From: Mycoplasmoidaceae bacterium
Lineage (GTDB): Bacteria; Bacillota_I; Bacilli_A; Mycoplasmatales; Mycoplasmoidaceae
Direction of reading: 5' to 3'
Length of the DNA stretch: 34,227 nt
Assembly (NCBI GenBank): GCA_024427265.1
Contig: JAKSVP010000007.1
Coordinates: 1 to 34,227 of the forward strand
The notes below the pieces were generated by a model. It was not told the origin of the DNA, made no database searches, and saw only the letters and a program-made list of their open reading frames with translations. Positions 7,974 to 16,096 of the stretch are shown piece after piece. Each line of letters begins with the position of its first letter. Position 1 is the stretch's first letter. A program made the position numbers and the translations under genes.

Positions 7974-9599
7974 ATGACACCTGAACTAATTGAAGAAATT
8001 AAGGCAGAAGCTCTTGTTGAATTTGAGCTTTTGTCTAGAGTATATAGACCAAGTTACAAAACTAGAAAGATTTGCGACTTCTTAAAAGAACACATTAAAG
8101 AACTTAGACCAGATATCGAAGTCTTTGAAGACCAATATCGTGCTAACTTAGTTGACATTGCTAACAATGCAGCTGAAAGTAGTGGTAACCTTTGATTTGA
8201 AGTTCCAGCTAATGCCCCAGAACTAGCTAAGAATGAAATACTTATTCTACAAGCTCACATGGACATGATCTGTGCTTCAGCAAATGAAGAAGCAGCTAAG
8301 AATATGATTCAAAATGGTGTTCAATTAGAATACCATTCTAATGGAACATTAACAGCATTGAATCACCAAACATCATTAGGTGCTGATAATGGTATTGGAA
8401 TCGCATTCATCTTAGCAATCTTAAAAAATAACACATTTAAACATGGGCCACTAAGAGTAATTATTACTACTGATGAAGAAGTGGGTATGTGCGGTGCTTC
8501 TTATTTAGGCTTAACTAAACAAGGAGATAAAGGTCAACCAGTTCAAGGATGCAAATACTTATTAAACGTTGACGTTGTTTCTGATGGAGAAATAGCTGTA
8601 ACATCAAGAGGTGCTGTTGTTAGTATCTATTCTATTCCTAAAAATCCAGATACTAAACCATTACCTGCTGGATTAAACATCTTTACTCTAGATATTGATG
8701 GTTTATTAGGTGGACATGATGGTATTGAAATTGACAAGCACGCATCTGCTGTAAGAGTAATGGCAGAAGTTCTAAAACGTATTAATACAACTCCAGACTT
8801 CCATTTAATTGAATGTATCTCTGATACAAGTGAAATTCAAAACGTTATTCAAAAACACTGTTATGCAACATTTGCAACAAGCTTAGACCAAAACATTATT
8901 GCTGATGCTATTGAATCGCAAAGAGCAATTATGGCTAAATCATTCCCAGATGAAAGAGGTATTAAGTTCAACTTAAAACCAGCTGAATTACCACCTAATG
9001 CAGAAATTAGACCATATAGTCATGATGTAGCAACAAACATTATTAATTTGATTACTGCATTACCTTTTGGTCCAACATCTTGAAAAGACCGTAACATTGG
9101 TTGATTAGAAACTAGTGGTAATATGGGGCCAATCAATCTAATGATTGAAAAAGTTGAAAAAGATGGTAAGACAACTCTTTGCAATCCTACATTTGAAATG
9201 AAGTCTCACGTAAGAAGTAGCAACAACGATCACTTACAAGAAGCAATTGTTAATAATAAGAAATTAGCAAAACAATTCTTAGGTAATGATGATTTAGACT
9301 ACTACCAACTAAAGATGGTTATCTATGGTTGAGACGAAAACGATGACAAGAGTCTTCTTGAAACTGTTCAAAAAGCATATGATAAACGTGACGTTACATG
9401 AAGAACTAGCCACAGACGTGGTGGTCTAGAATTATCATGATTTAAATACTTTAATAAAGAATTAAATATGATTTCTATTGGGCCAGAAATTCATGACATT
9501 CACTCTTGTGGTGAAACTCTATATACTGGAACATTAGACAATACAATTGCTGTTATTTTAACTTGTATTGAAAAAATGAAGACAGTGTCAATGAAATAA
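7974..9599 (+). CDS. pepD: Aminoacyl-histidine dipeptidase / peptidase D (M20 family)
   Basis: 541 residues, somewhat longer than the roughly 485 of typical PepD. It is a di-zinc cytosolic dipeptidase that releases amino acids from imported peptides. Seen in order: QAHMDM (metal His95, base Asp97), LGADNGIGIA (bridging Asp138), TTDEEVGM (catalytic Glu168 and metal Glu169), LNVD, GGHDGIEI, and the last metal His in GPEIHDIHSCGE near the end. This set and spacing match the M20C subgroup. AAGGAAA precedes the ATG. The next gene starts 1 base after the TAA, so the two are likely translationally coupled. Confidence 0.93.
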
Positions 9600-9600
9600 T

Positions 9601-9933
9601 ATGTCAAAAAGCAAATCAACAATTAAATCAGGAAATACATATTTTGGATCAGATGGTAAAACGACCATTAAATCTGGTAATACATATTTCCACTCAGATG
9701 GTAAGAGTACTATAAAGGTTGGAAATACATATTTCCATTCAGATGGAACAAGTACTATTAAATCAGGTAACACTTACTTTGGATCTAATGGCAAAACAAC
9801 TATTAAATCAGGTAATACTTACTTTGGTTCTGGTGGTAACACTACGATTAAATCAAGCAACACATTCTTCGGTGCAGATTCAGATGATGCAGCAATGTAT
9901 GATGAAGATGACGACGAAGAAGATGATTGATAA
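9601..9933 (+). CDS. Small protein of six 15-residue repeats with acidic tail
   Basis: 110 residues. After MSKSK come six tandem 15-residue units of the form [ST]TIKSGNTYFGSDGK (45 bases each, about 9613-9882), then a strongly acidic end (MYDEDDDEEDDW, Trp as TGA). The unit alternates polar turns (SGN, SDG) with short hydrophobic strands (TI, TYF), as expected for a beta-solenoid or other stacked-strand fold; that is inference. There is no signal peptide or membrane segment. It starts 1 base after pepD and ends in the same terminator, so it is made with the dipeptidase. Repeats differ at many silent sites, so they are old rather than recently expanded. Function unknown. Confidence 0.8.
9613..9882 (+). 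repeat. Six 45-base tandem repeats
   Basis: The coding repeats of the small protein after pepD: six units of 45 bases, best conserved at the codons for T-I-K-S-G-N-T-Y-F. Silent differences are frequent, so identity is higher at protein than DNA level. Confidence 0.8.
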
Positions 9934-9962
9934 AAAAGTCAGGCATAAGCCTGATTTTTATT
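9934..9962. terminator. Bidirectional intrinsic terminator
   Basis: TCAGGC ATAA GCCTGA flanked by A-run and T-run (AAAAA on the left with one bulged G, TTTTT on the right). It ends the pepD unit on the plus strand and the minus-strand gene whose stop is at 9958. Confidence 0.8.
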
Positions 9963-10332
9963 TTCTGTTGTTTCTTACAAGTTGAATTCTCATTTGCTCA
10001 AGAACTCGATAGATCTTTTCAAGTTGTTGATGATCTGTTAATAACCTATTGCATTCTTCTTTATATTGTGTTGAATTTCTAAAATCATCACCCGTATATA
10101 AGAAATTAATGTATGTTTGATGGCATCAGTGATTTCTTTTGCCAGCTACTTGATGCAATAAGAAATAATCATCACTAGATAACAATTTATTATCTTTGTC
10201 TAAAGCTTGAAGCTTTTTAATCATTGAACCCAATGTTTCTTTTTCATTAAGCTTTCATGCAACTTCTTTATCTTGATCCAAAAGATTAACATAAATAATC
10301 TTGATGTCAGACTCGATAATCTGACAAAACAT
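9958..10332 (-). CDS. Small protein with Rx4H motif, possible HEPN-like
   Basis: 124 residues, charged, predicted mostly helical, no signal peptide or membrane segment. GGAG lies 8 bases before the ATG. Residues 66-71 read RNHWCH, an R-N-x3-H arrangement that fits the Rx4-6H active-site motif of HEPN ribonucleases, within a hydrophobic helix-like stretch (LLHQVAGKRNHWCHQTYINF). The end (HQQLEKIYRVLEQMRIQLV) could be a second amphipathic helix. It follows the YgjP-like peptidase gene by 56 bases and is probably in the same unit. The HEPN assignment rests on one short motif and could be coincidence; no antitoxin partner of a known type is adjacent. Confidence 0.6.
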
Positions 10333-10388
10333 TATTGTTTCTCCTAGATAAAATTTAAATTCATGAAAAGTCATAGGTATATTATAGG

Positions 10389-11099
10389 TTATCACATATG
10401 GTTAGCAAATTGCATGTGATAAGCTTGTTTCTCCAATTCATTATAGTTTGGGCAATATGATTCAACTAATTGTCAAAACTCTCTTTTGTGGTTCATATGA
10501 GTAAAGTGAGCTATTTCATGGTAGATGACATAGTCAATGTATTCTTTGGAATATTGAATTAGTTTAGCTGAGAAGTCAATTGTTTTGTTAGCATGACACA
10601 ATCCATGATAATATGTTGCTCAACTAACCCTACCAAATTGTCCTTTTAAACCAAGTTTATTTATAAATTCTAAAGTTCTTGGCATTAGATAAGTAGATGC
10701 AAATTGTTTATAGAACATCTTCACTGCATCTTTATAATCTCTTTTATGTCTTAAATAGACATTAATCTTGTCACCAAGATATTCAGTTCTGAACTCATTG
10801 CCAATAATTACATGAACTGGAACTTTATCACCAAAGATCATTCAAGGTGCAGGATCTTCTACATTCTTGTATCAGTTCATCACTCATTCATAGTTATTTA
10901 AAACATATTGCTTAATATCCGCTTCAGAGATAGATTTATTACAAGTGACTACATAGTAGTTTTCTTCTTCAATGTATTCTAGGAAAAGATTGGCTTCATT
11001 CTTTCTAACAATCTTATAAAGAATAAAACCATCTTTGCACAAGAATGAGCTAAAGCTAATGTTTTGATTCTTTCTATTGGTATACTTGATGCGTGCCAT
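10389..11099 (-). CDS. YgjP-like zinc metallopeptidase
   Basis: 236 residues, close to the family size. The C-terminal half contains YHEIAHFTHMNHKREFW, the HExxH zinc motif followed by the third ligand His and FW, diagnostic of the YgjP/WLM-like group (PF01863). The N-terminal part (MARIKYTNRKNQNISFSSF) resembles the beta-rich start of this family. These proteins are often near restriction or DNA-repair genes, but their targets are unknown. There is no Shine-Dalgarno sequence; a 10-base inverted repeat lies 3 bases before the ATG and may control its translation. Several Trp are TGA. Start chosen because it is the only ATG that keeps the conserved N-terminus. Confidence 0.85.
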
Positions 11100-11102
11100 A
11101 GA

Positions 11103-11130
11103 AGTTAATTAAACAACAAATTAATTAACT
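11103..11130. repeat. Inverted repeat directly before the peptidase start codon
   Basis: AGTTAATTAA (11103-11112) and TTAATTAACT (11121-11130), ten-base arms with an 8-base spacer. On the minus strand the hairpin ends 3 bases before the ATG at 11099, where a ribosome binding site would be. It lacks a T-run and is separate from the terminator at 11148. Confidence 0.6.
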
Positions 11131-11139
11131 TTTAAAACA

Positions 11140-11166
11140 AAATAAAAACTCAGGTATAACCTGAGT
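11140..11166 (-). terminator. Intrinsic terminator of the dUTPase gene
   Basis: ACTCAGGT (11148-11155) pairs with ACCTGAGT (11159-11166); on the minus strand it is followed by TTTTTATTTT. Confidence 0.8.
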
Positions 11167-11171
11167 AATTT

Positions 11172-11669
11172 TTAATAATTGTTCTTTTGGCGGTCGTGAT
11201 TTACTTTATTTTTCTTTTCGTAGGCATTAATGATTTCTTCCATACTAAAGCCTAATCTGAAACCGAATTTTAGATAGTTCATATATCAGTATCTTGCTTT
11301 TCAAGCAGTATTGATATTACATGTCTTTCTAAATAGTCAAACAAATGCTTTTGTTATTTCCTTTGGGTTTTCATATTTGTTTAGATATCTCTTTACTTCA
11401 AATTTAGGACTAACGATATATCTAATACATAATGATGTAATAAAGTGAATGCCATCAACATATTCTTCAAGAACCTTTTCTCTAGGTGATGGACCTTTAG
11501 TTGACCAGAACTTGAAGCTTCTTAATTCATTTGCAAGTTCTCCAAGTTCAACTAGTAGAGCTAGTTTTAGCTCACGGTTAATTGTTCTATAGCTAACATG
11601 GTGTTTAGTATGTATTTCTTTATCTAACTCACGTTGTTGGTTAAAGATTTTTGTTAAGTCTATTTTCAT
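11172..11669 (-). CDS. Dimeric (MazG-like) dUTP diphosphatase
   Basis: 165 residues. It hydrolyses dUTP (often dUDP) to dUMP, keeping uracil out of DNA and feeding dTMP synthesis. ELKLALLVELGELANELRSF and VLEEYVDGIHFITSL give the paired ExxE(12-28)ExxD-type magnesium sites of the dimeric all-alpha dUTPase_2 family (PF08761). The start at 11669 is preferred over an ATG five codons upstream because AGGAG lies 4 to 5 bases before it. It has its own TATAAT at 11687-11692 and a terminator. Confidence 0.85.
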
Positions 11670-11686
11670 ATTGCTCCTATACAACT

Positions 11687-11692
11687 ATTATA
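11687..11692 (-). promoter_or_regulatory. -10 box of the dUTPase gene
   Basis: TATAAT on the minus strand, 17 bases before the chosen start, with a Shine-Dalgarno sequence in between. Confidence 0.4.
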
Positions 11693-11696
11693 AAAT

Positions 11697-11720
11697 AAAA
11701 AATAGGTTACCCTATTTTTT
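11697..11720 (-). terminator. Intrinsic terminator of infC-rpmI-rplT, overlapping the rplT stop
   Basis: AAAAAATAGG (11697-11706) pairs with CCTATTTTTT (11711-11720). The last Lys codons and TAG of rplT lie in the stem. Confidence 0.8.
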
Positions 11721-12059
11721 ACATACACTTTCTACCAATGTTTTAAATTCAGCTGGATTTTCGATTGCAAGTTCAGAAAGCATTTTTCTATTAATTTCAA
11801 TCTTGTTTTTCTTTAAACCATTCATAAATTGTGAATAGTTGTATCCTAAAGCTTTAACGCTTGCAGAGATTCTAGCAATTCATAATTTTCTAAAATCACG
11901 TTTTTTAGCTCTTCTGTCTCTAAATGCATATTGAGCAGATCTAATTACAGTTTGGCTAGCTATTCTATAGCTAGTGTGTTTTGTTCCTCTAGCACCAGAG
12001 GCTGCTTTTTTAACACTCTTACGGTATTTTCTAGCAGTAGTTCCACCTTTTACTCTCAT
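11712..12059 (-). CDS. rplT: 50S ribosomal protein L20
   Basis: 115 residues, standard length. [19 protein letters not shown], then [18 protein letters not shown] and [24 protein letters not shown] are unmistakable L20 blocks. L20 binds 23S rRNA early in 50S assembly and, in Firmicutes, represses its own operon by binding the leader. The ATG is preceded by AAGGAGA. It is the last gene of infC-rpmI-rplT, 11 bases after rpmI. The stop codon forms part of the terminator. Confidence 0.97.
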
Positions 12060-12070
12060 AATCTATCTCC

Positions 12071-12271
12071 TTAGTTATGTAATGTCTTACCTAAGTTCTT
12101 AGTGTAAGTAGCATTAAGTGTAGTGTCTTTTCTTAAATGTCTTTTTTGCTTAGTAGTCTTATTGTGTGCTAGATGAGATCTATAAGCATGTTTTCTTTTT
12201 AGTTTACCAGAAGCTGTTCTTTTTAATCTTTTAGCAACAGCTCTTTTAGTTTTAGCTTTAATCTTTCCCAT
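12071..12271 (-). CDS. rpmI: 50S ribosomal protein L35
   Basis: 66 residues. [33 protein letters not shown] matches L35 (KxKTxxxxxKRFxxTxxGKxKR pattern). It is a small basic protein of the large ribosomal subunit. Start at 12271 rather than an in-frame ATG 24 bases upstream, because GGAGAAA precedes it and the product then begins as in other bacteria. It starts 10 bases after infC. Confidence 0.96.
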   Translation of the reverse strand: MGKIKAKTKRAVAKRLKRTASGKLKRKHAYRSHLAHNKTTKQKRHLRKDTTLNATYTKNLGKTLHN

Positions 12272-12281
12272 AACTTTCTCC

Positions 12282-12803
12282 TTATTTCTTAACAATAGTT
12301 GCTTCGTACATGATTGGGCTTAATTGTTTAAGCGGTGTAGCAACCTTGCCATTTTCTTCAATTAATTTTAGGAAGTCTTGATAAACTTTATCAATTAAAT
12401 CTTGCTTGGTAGCAATTCTACCAAAAGTCATAACTTTAAACTTGATTTGGCATCCATCTTTTAATCATTGATTAACTTGGTTAGCTTTTCATTGCAGGTC
12501 ACCTGCACCAATTTGTGGTCTAACTTTAACTTCTTTAGTTTTGATCACTACTTGGTTCTTCTTAGCTTCTTTTTGTTTAACATCTTGTTGGTATTTGAAT
12601 TTACCATAATCAATGATCTTACAAATAGATAGCTTGCCTGTCTTGCTACTTGGTACAAATAATACCAAGTCTAATCCTTTATCTTGAGCTAATCTAACAG
12701 CAGCACGAGTATTCATGGCCCCTAGGTTAGTTCCGTTTTCGTCAACGACTAAAACATTTGGATCTCTAATCTTTTCATTTATTAAGTATTTATCTTTTTG
12801 CAT
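12282..12803 (-). CDS. infC: Translation initiation factor IF-3
   Basis: 173 residues, usual length. The N-terminal domain has [21 protein letters not shown] and [14 protein letters not shown], followed by [13 protein letters not shown]; the C-terminal domain has [13 protein letters not shown] and [11 protein letters not shown]-3 binds the 30S subunit and checks initiator tRNA and codon. GGAAAA stands before the ATG used; many infC genes use rare starts, but ATG is clear here. First gene of the infC-rpmI-rplT operon, behind a leader with a terminator-like hairpin. Confidence 0.97.
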
Positions 12804-12834
12804 TCAATTTTCCTTTAATTAATTGTTATATAAA

Positions 12835-12975
12835 GAAAAGTACACAATGATTTTTTCATTGTGTACTAAAACATTTAAATAGTCTAATAGACCTTTAAAA
12901 GCTTTTTGCCTATCACTATTCGCAATCAGGCGAGTTTACACAACTACTTTCTTTATATGTTATATATTGTATAGG
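12835..12975 (-). ncRNA. Probable L20-type autoregulatory leader with attenuator
   Basis: About 150 bases of untranslated DNA precede infC. Nearest the gene is a perfect 12-base stem (12839-12850 with 12856-12867, core GTACACAATGA) followed on the minus strand by TTTTCTTT, a classic intrinsic terminator placed before rather than after genes. Upstream are smaller pairing elements, GCCTGATTGCGAATAGTGAT with AGGC, and GGTCTATTAGACT. In Firmicutes the same operon has an L20 leader in which L20 binding favours the terminator; position and layout fit. The exact L20-binding fold was not modelled. Confidence 0.6.
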
Positions 12976-13045
12976 AAAACTACTTATTTTTAATAAATAT
13001 ATATTTATTAATGTATTTTATGCATATAAACGTAGGTATCAACCT

Positions 13046-13051
13046 TATAAT
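13046..13051 (+). promoter_or_regulatory. -10 box of the leucine-rich-repeat lipoprotein gene
   Basis: TATAAT ends six bases before the ATG at 13058; the predicted transcript start coincides with the start codon and no Shine-Dalgarno sequence is present. Leaderless expression is likely. Confidence 0.5.
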
Positions 13052-13057
13052 TTACAC

Positions 13058-15495
13058 ATGAAAAAGAATATAGCATTATTATCAACATTATTAGCAACGC
13101 CTATTATTTCTGGAGTAGGCCTAATTGCAACTTCTTGTGCAAATCACAATGACGATCCAAAAACTACTGAAGACATCAATCTTGTTGGAACAAACAAGAT
13201 AGAAATGTTCTCTAGCGCAAACAACTATCTAGGGAAATTAAGCTTCGAATTAAACGAACCGTTAGATGGTAAAACATTGACTTGTGAGATATCATCTCAA
13301 ACAGGGAAAATGACTGTATCAATCGATGGAGATATAGCTGTGAACGGTAAAGACGTTCAAGTATATTTATCATCCACACATGCTGATGACATTTCAATAG
13401 GTGATCAAACCACTTTTAGTTTAACCTTTAAAATAGGTGATGAAGGCGAAACAATTCTTGACAAAACAATTGATAACCTTTCGATTCAATATATAAAGAG
13501 TGTTCCTGTCCCAACAACATCGCTAGATATTGATAGCGATGGAAACTTGTTTGGTTTAACAGATTCATGAGAATATCATTCTTCTTGTAATACATTAGTT
13601 ATTCCTCATAATGTATACACTATTCAACCAAACGCATTTAGAGATATGCCTGATAACATTAAATGTCTAGAATTTCAACAAGCAGACTATCATGAAGTTT
13701 ACCTTAGAGAAAACGCATTCAATAATTGCAAAGGTTTAACATATATTAAATTTTTACCAAATATAGCATATGTAGACCATGCTGCATTATGAGATTGTTC
13801 TAATGTCTTAAATCTTGATTTAAGTGAGTGGCCAATAGAAGCAACATCAAATCCATTTGATGATGCAAATGGATTTAGTGGTTGATCTGATAGAGGCAAT
13901 GTCATTTATAATGACATCCCTAATATAAAATATGACTTGTATTACATGTTAAAGGGAGCAGGATTATCTGATTCATGAATCAATGTTGAATTGACAGAAG
14001 CTGAAGATGATACATTCCGTTACTTAGTAAATAATGAAGATGGTGAGAAGATAATAGTCGGTTTGTCCTTATCTGCGTCATCTCTAGGTGAAATCGTTAT
14101 TCCAGAAGATGTTACTATTATTGCACCAAACGCTTTTAAGAACCATTCTTGAGGTGGAAAGTTGTACGGATCAGTCACTTGCGCTACTAACTCAAAACTA
14201 AGACGAATAGGTGCACATGCTTTTGAAGGAAACACTGATGGAAATGTTATTGCTGATTTTTCAAACTCTACAGCTCAGCATATGATTGTTGATGCTTGCG
14301 CATTTAAAGGTGCGACCGCTATGGGAACTGTATCATTTAATACATCGAGTAATGTATTAATTAGTTTAGGGGCTAGTTGTTTTGTTGACGATTCAATACT
14401 AAAAACTGTTGTTGGGCATATTGACAAGGTTTGTCCTAGAACATTCTACAATTCTCGTAGTTTGGAAACTATAACATTATCTAATGCAAGATGAATTGGT
14501 CAAGAAGCGTTCAATTCAAGTGTAGAACTTGACAATATTGATTTAAGTAACGCAATTTACATTGGCAAGAGCGCATTTGAAGGATGCGAATCATTAACAT
14601 CTATAAGTTCTGTTGAAAGTTTAGTGTATGTTGATGATTTTGCATTTGCAGGAACATCCTTTAGTGCAATAGAAATACCGAGCACTATTGAATATATTGG
14701 AAACGGAGTTTTCAAAGGTTGCAAAAATATAGAAAAATTTATTGTAAATGAAAACCCATATTATGTAACAAACGCCAAAGGCACAGCTGTTTATAGTAAA
14801 ATAGGTGGTGAAACTAAACTTATCGTTGCAACTAATGCAGCACTACAAGATTTAGTTGAAAGTACTTTAGATATGGGAATTACTTCCATTAAACCATATG
14901 CTTTTTATGGTCTAACAACAAACCAAACTATATTGGATTTCACAAAATTTAAACGCATAAAAACATTAGGAGAATATTCGTTTGCTGGTCTTAAAAGCAG
15001 CGGTTCGGGATTCTCATTAAATTCTTTGGCTCAGTAAGATCTATTGAAAATTTTGCTTTTAGTGAATCTGATATCATTGATATCAATTTAACAGAGATGG
15101 GCCTTTCGAAATTGGGAGAAGGCTTATTCAAAAATTGTAAGAAATTAGTTGAAGTTATTGTCCCTAATTCAGAAGCTTTAAATTTTATCCCTAAAGAATC
15201 ATTCTACTATTCTGGAGTTAAGGAGATAACAATTAGCAAAAATATATTGGAAGTAGGAGACCGCGCTTTTTCTAACTGTGATAGCCTAATAAAAATTGAT
15301 GTTAGTGATTTCGAGGCAGTGCCTAACTGAACTGGAAAACAAGCTTTCTATAAATATGTTATTAAAGGCAAAAACCTTACTATAAAAATTAATAGTAAAC
15401 AATTGCAAGATGAATGATCAGCATTATTTACTAAGCTTGGTGTTCAAATAGCATCTCTAAGTCCGGGTGAAATTATTTGGGAATATCTACAATAA
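13058..15495 (+). pseudogene. BspA-like leucine-rich-repeat surface lipoprotein, frameshifted
   Basis: The first frame runs 13058-15037 (659 residues): a lipoprotein signal with lipobox IATSC at Cys27, an acidic domain to about residue 150, then repeated LRR_5/BspA-type units such as IVIPEDVTIIAPNAFKNH and IEIPSTIEYIGNGVFKGC (PF13306). It stops at TAA 15035-15037, but the same repeat pattern continues without pause in the next frame (GSVRSIENFAFSESD ... CDSLIKIDVSDF) to TAA 15493-15495. One missing base near 15022-15026 explains the break; restored, the product would be about 812 residues. Such proteins sit on the cell surface and often bind host or other cells. A truncated 659-residue product could still be made. 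Confidence 0.8.
15022..15027 (+). other. Frameshift site in the leucine-rich-repeat gene
   Basis: Upstream frame reads ...FSLNS then LAQ and stop; downstream frame reads FGSVRSIENF. Insertion of one base in TTCTTT would give LNSFGSVRSI and unite them. There is no long homopolymer, so slippage-based phase variation is not the obvious cause. Confidence 0.65.
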
Positions 15496-15519
15496 AAAAA
15501 GAGGCAAATGCCTCTTTTT
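15496..15519. terminator. Bidirectional intrinsic terminator
   Basis: Perfect ten-base stem AAAAAGAGGC with GCCTCTTTTT, loop AAAT. It ends the lipoprotein gene on the plus strand and the tRNA pair on the minus strand. Confidence 0.9.
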
Positions 15520-15526
15520 CTTTTAC

Positions 15527-15612
15527 TGGTGCACTCGAAGGGACTTGAACCCCCACTCCGTAAAGAATTAGATCCTAAGTCTAACGCGTCTGCCAGTTCC
15601 GCCACAAGTGCA
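15527..15612 (-). tRNA. tRNA-Leu (anticodon UAG)
   Basis: 86 bases with an encoded CCA end (15527-15529). The acceptor arms TGCACTT and GAGTGCA pair with one T-G; the D-arm has TGGCGGAACTGGCAGACGC; the anticodon loop is CTTAGGA, giving UAG; a long variable arm as in class II tRNAs; T-loop GTTCAAGTC. In mycoplasmas UAG can read several CUN codons. It is the second of a two-tRNA unit. Confidence 0.95.
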
Positions 15613-15615
15613 ATA

Positions 15616-15692
15616 TGGTGCTCTGTGAGGGACTCGAACCCACGACCCAGTGATTAAGAGTCACTTGCTCTACCGACTGAGCTAACAAAGCA
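15616..15692 (-). tRNA. tRNA-Lys (anticodon CUU)
   Basis: 77 bases with encoded CCA. The acceptor arms TGCTTTG and CAGAGCA pair with one T-G; D-arm TTAGCTCAGTCGGTAGAGC; anticodon stem AGTGA/TCACT with loop CTCTTAA, giving CUU for AAG codons; T-loop GTTCGAGTC. Three bases separate it from tRNA-Leu, so both are cut from one transcript starting at the -10 box near 15705. Confidence 0.95.
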
Positions 15693-15704
15693 TAACCGCA
15701 ATAT

Positions 15705-15710
15705 ATTATA
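15705..15710 (-). promoter_or_regulatory. -10 box of the tRNA unit
   Basis: TATAAT on the minus strand, 12 bases before the tRNA-Lys 5' end. No clear -35 box; TTATTT lies about 16 bases upstream. Confidence 0.45.
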
Positions 15711-15745
15711 AGTGCTTTTTGGGCAAAAATAACATATTTAATAGA

Positions 15746-15751
15746 TATAAT
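15746..15751 (+). promoter_or_regulatory. -10 box of the HU gene
   Basis: TATAAT 34 bases before the HU start codon; AAGGAAGG ribosome binding site at about 15771-15778. Confidence 0.5.
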
Positions 15752-15785
15752 TATTAAAAGATATTTAACCAAGGAAGGACATAAA

Positions 15786-16064
15786 ATGGCAAAAGTTTTC
15801 ACTAAGAAAAAATTAGTTGCTGAAGTTGCAAAAGCAACAGGTTTAGCTCAAGCTAAAGTAGCTGCAGTATTTGAAGCAACTTCTAAAGTTATCAAAAATA
15901 AATTAAAAGCTGGATACAATGTTAAAACTCAAAACGGTACAGTTAAAGTTGTATCAAGAAAAGCAAGAAAAGGAATTAACCCTCAAACAGGAAAGAAGAT
16001 TACTATTCCAGCAAGCAAGAAACCTAAATTTGGTTTTTGCAAAGATTTCAAAAGAGGATTCTAG
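15786..16064 (+). CDS. hup: HU-family histone-like DNA-binding protein
   Basis: 92 residues, standard size. It bends and compacts DNA as a dimer and is usually the only nucleoid protein of this type in mycoplasmas. The N-terminal helices (KKKLVAEVAKATGLAQAKVAAVFEA) are followed by a beta arm with ARKGINPQTGKKITIPASKKPKF, where the Asn-Pro pair is the part that inserts into the minor groove. A very strong AAGGAAGG sequence precedes the ATG, fitting an abundant protein. Single gene with its own promoter and terminator. Confidence 0.96.
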   Translation: MAKVFTKKKLVAEVAKATGLAQAKVAAVFEATSKVIKNKLKAGYNVKTQNGTVKVVSRKARKGINPQTGKKITIPASKKPKFGFCKDFKRGF

Positions 16065-16070
16065 TAAATT

Positions 16071-16096
16071 AAAAATAGGCAAAAGCCTATTTTTTT
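16071..16096. terminator. Bidirectional intrinsic terminator between hup and pepF
   Basis: AAAAATAGGC (16071-16080) with GCCTATTTTT (16085-16094), loop AAAA. The pepF stop codon (16087-16089 on the minus strand) lies in the stem. Confidence 0.9.

Noticed and set aside
9588..9773. Minus-strand open frame of 61 residues opposite the repeat protein
   Set aside because: It is the mirror of the 45-base repeats; no ribosome binding site and the plus-strand frame has the codon pattern and coupling to pepD.
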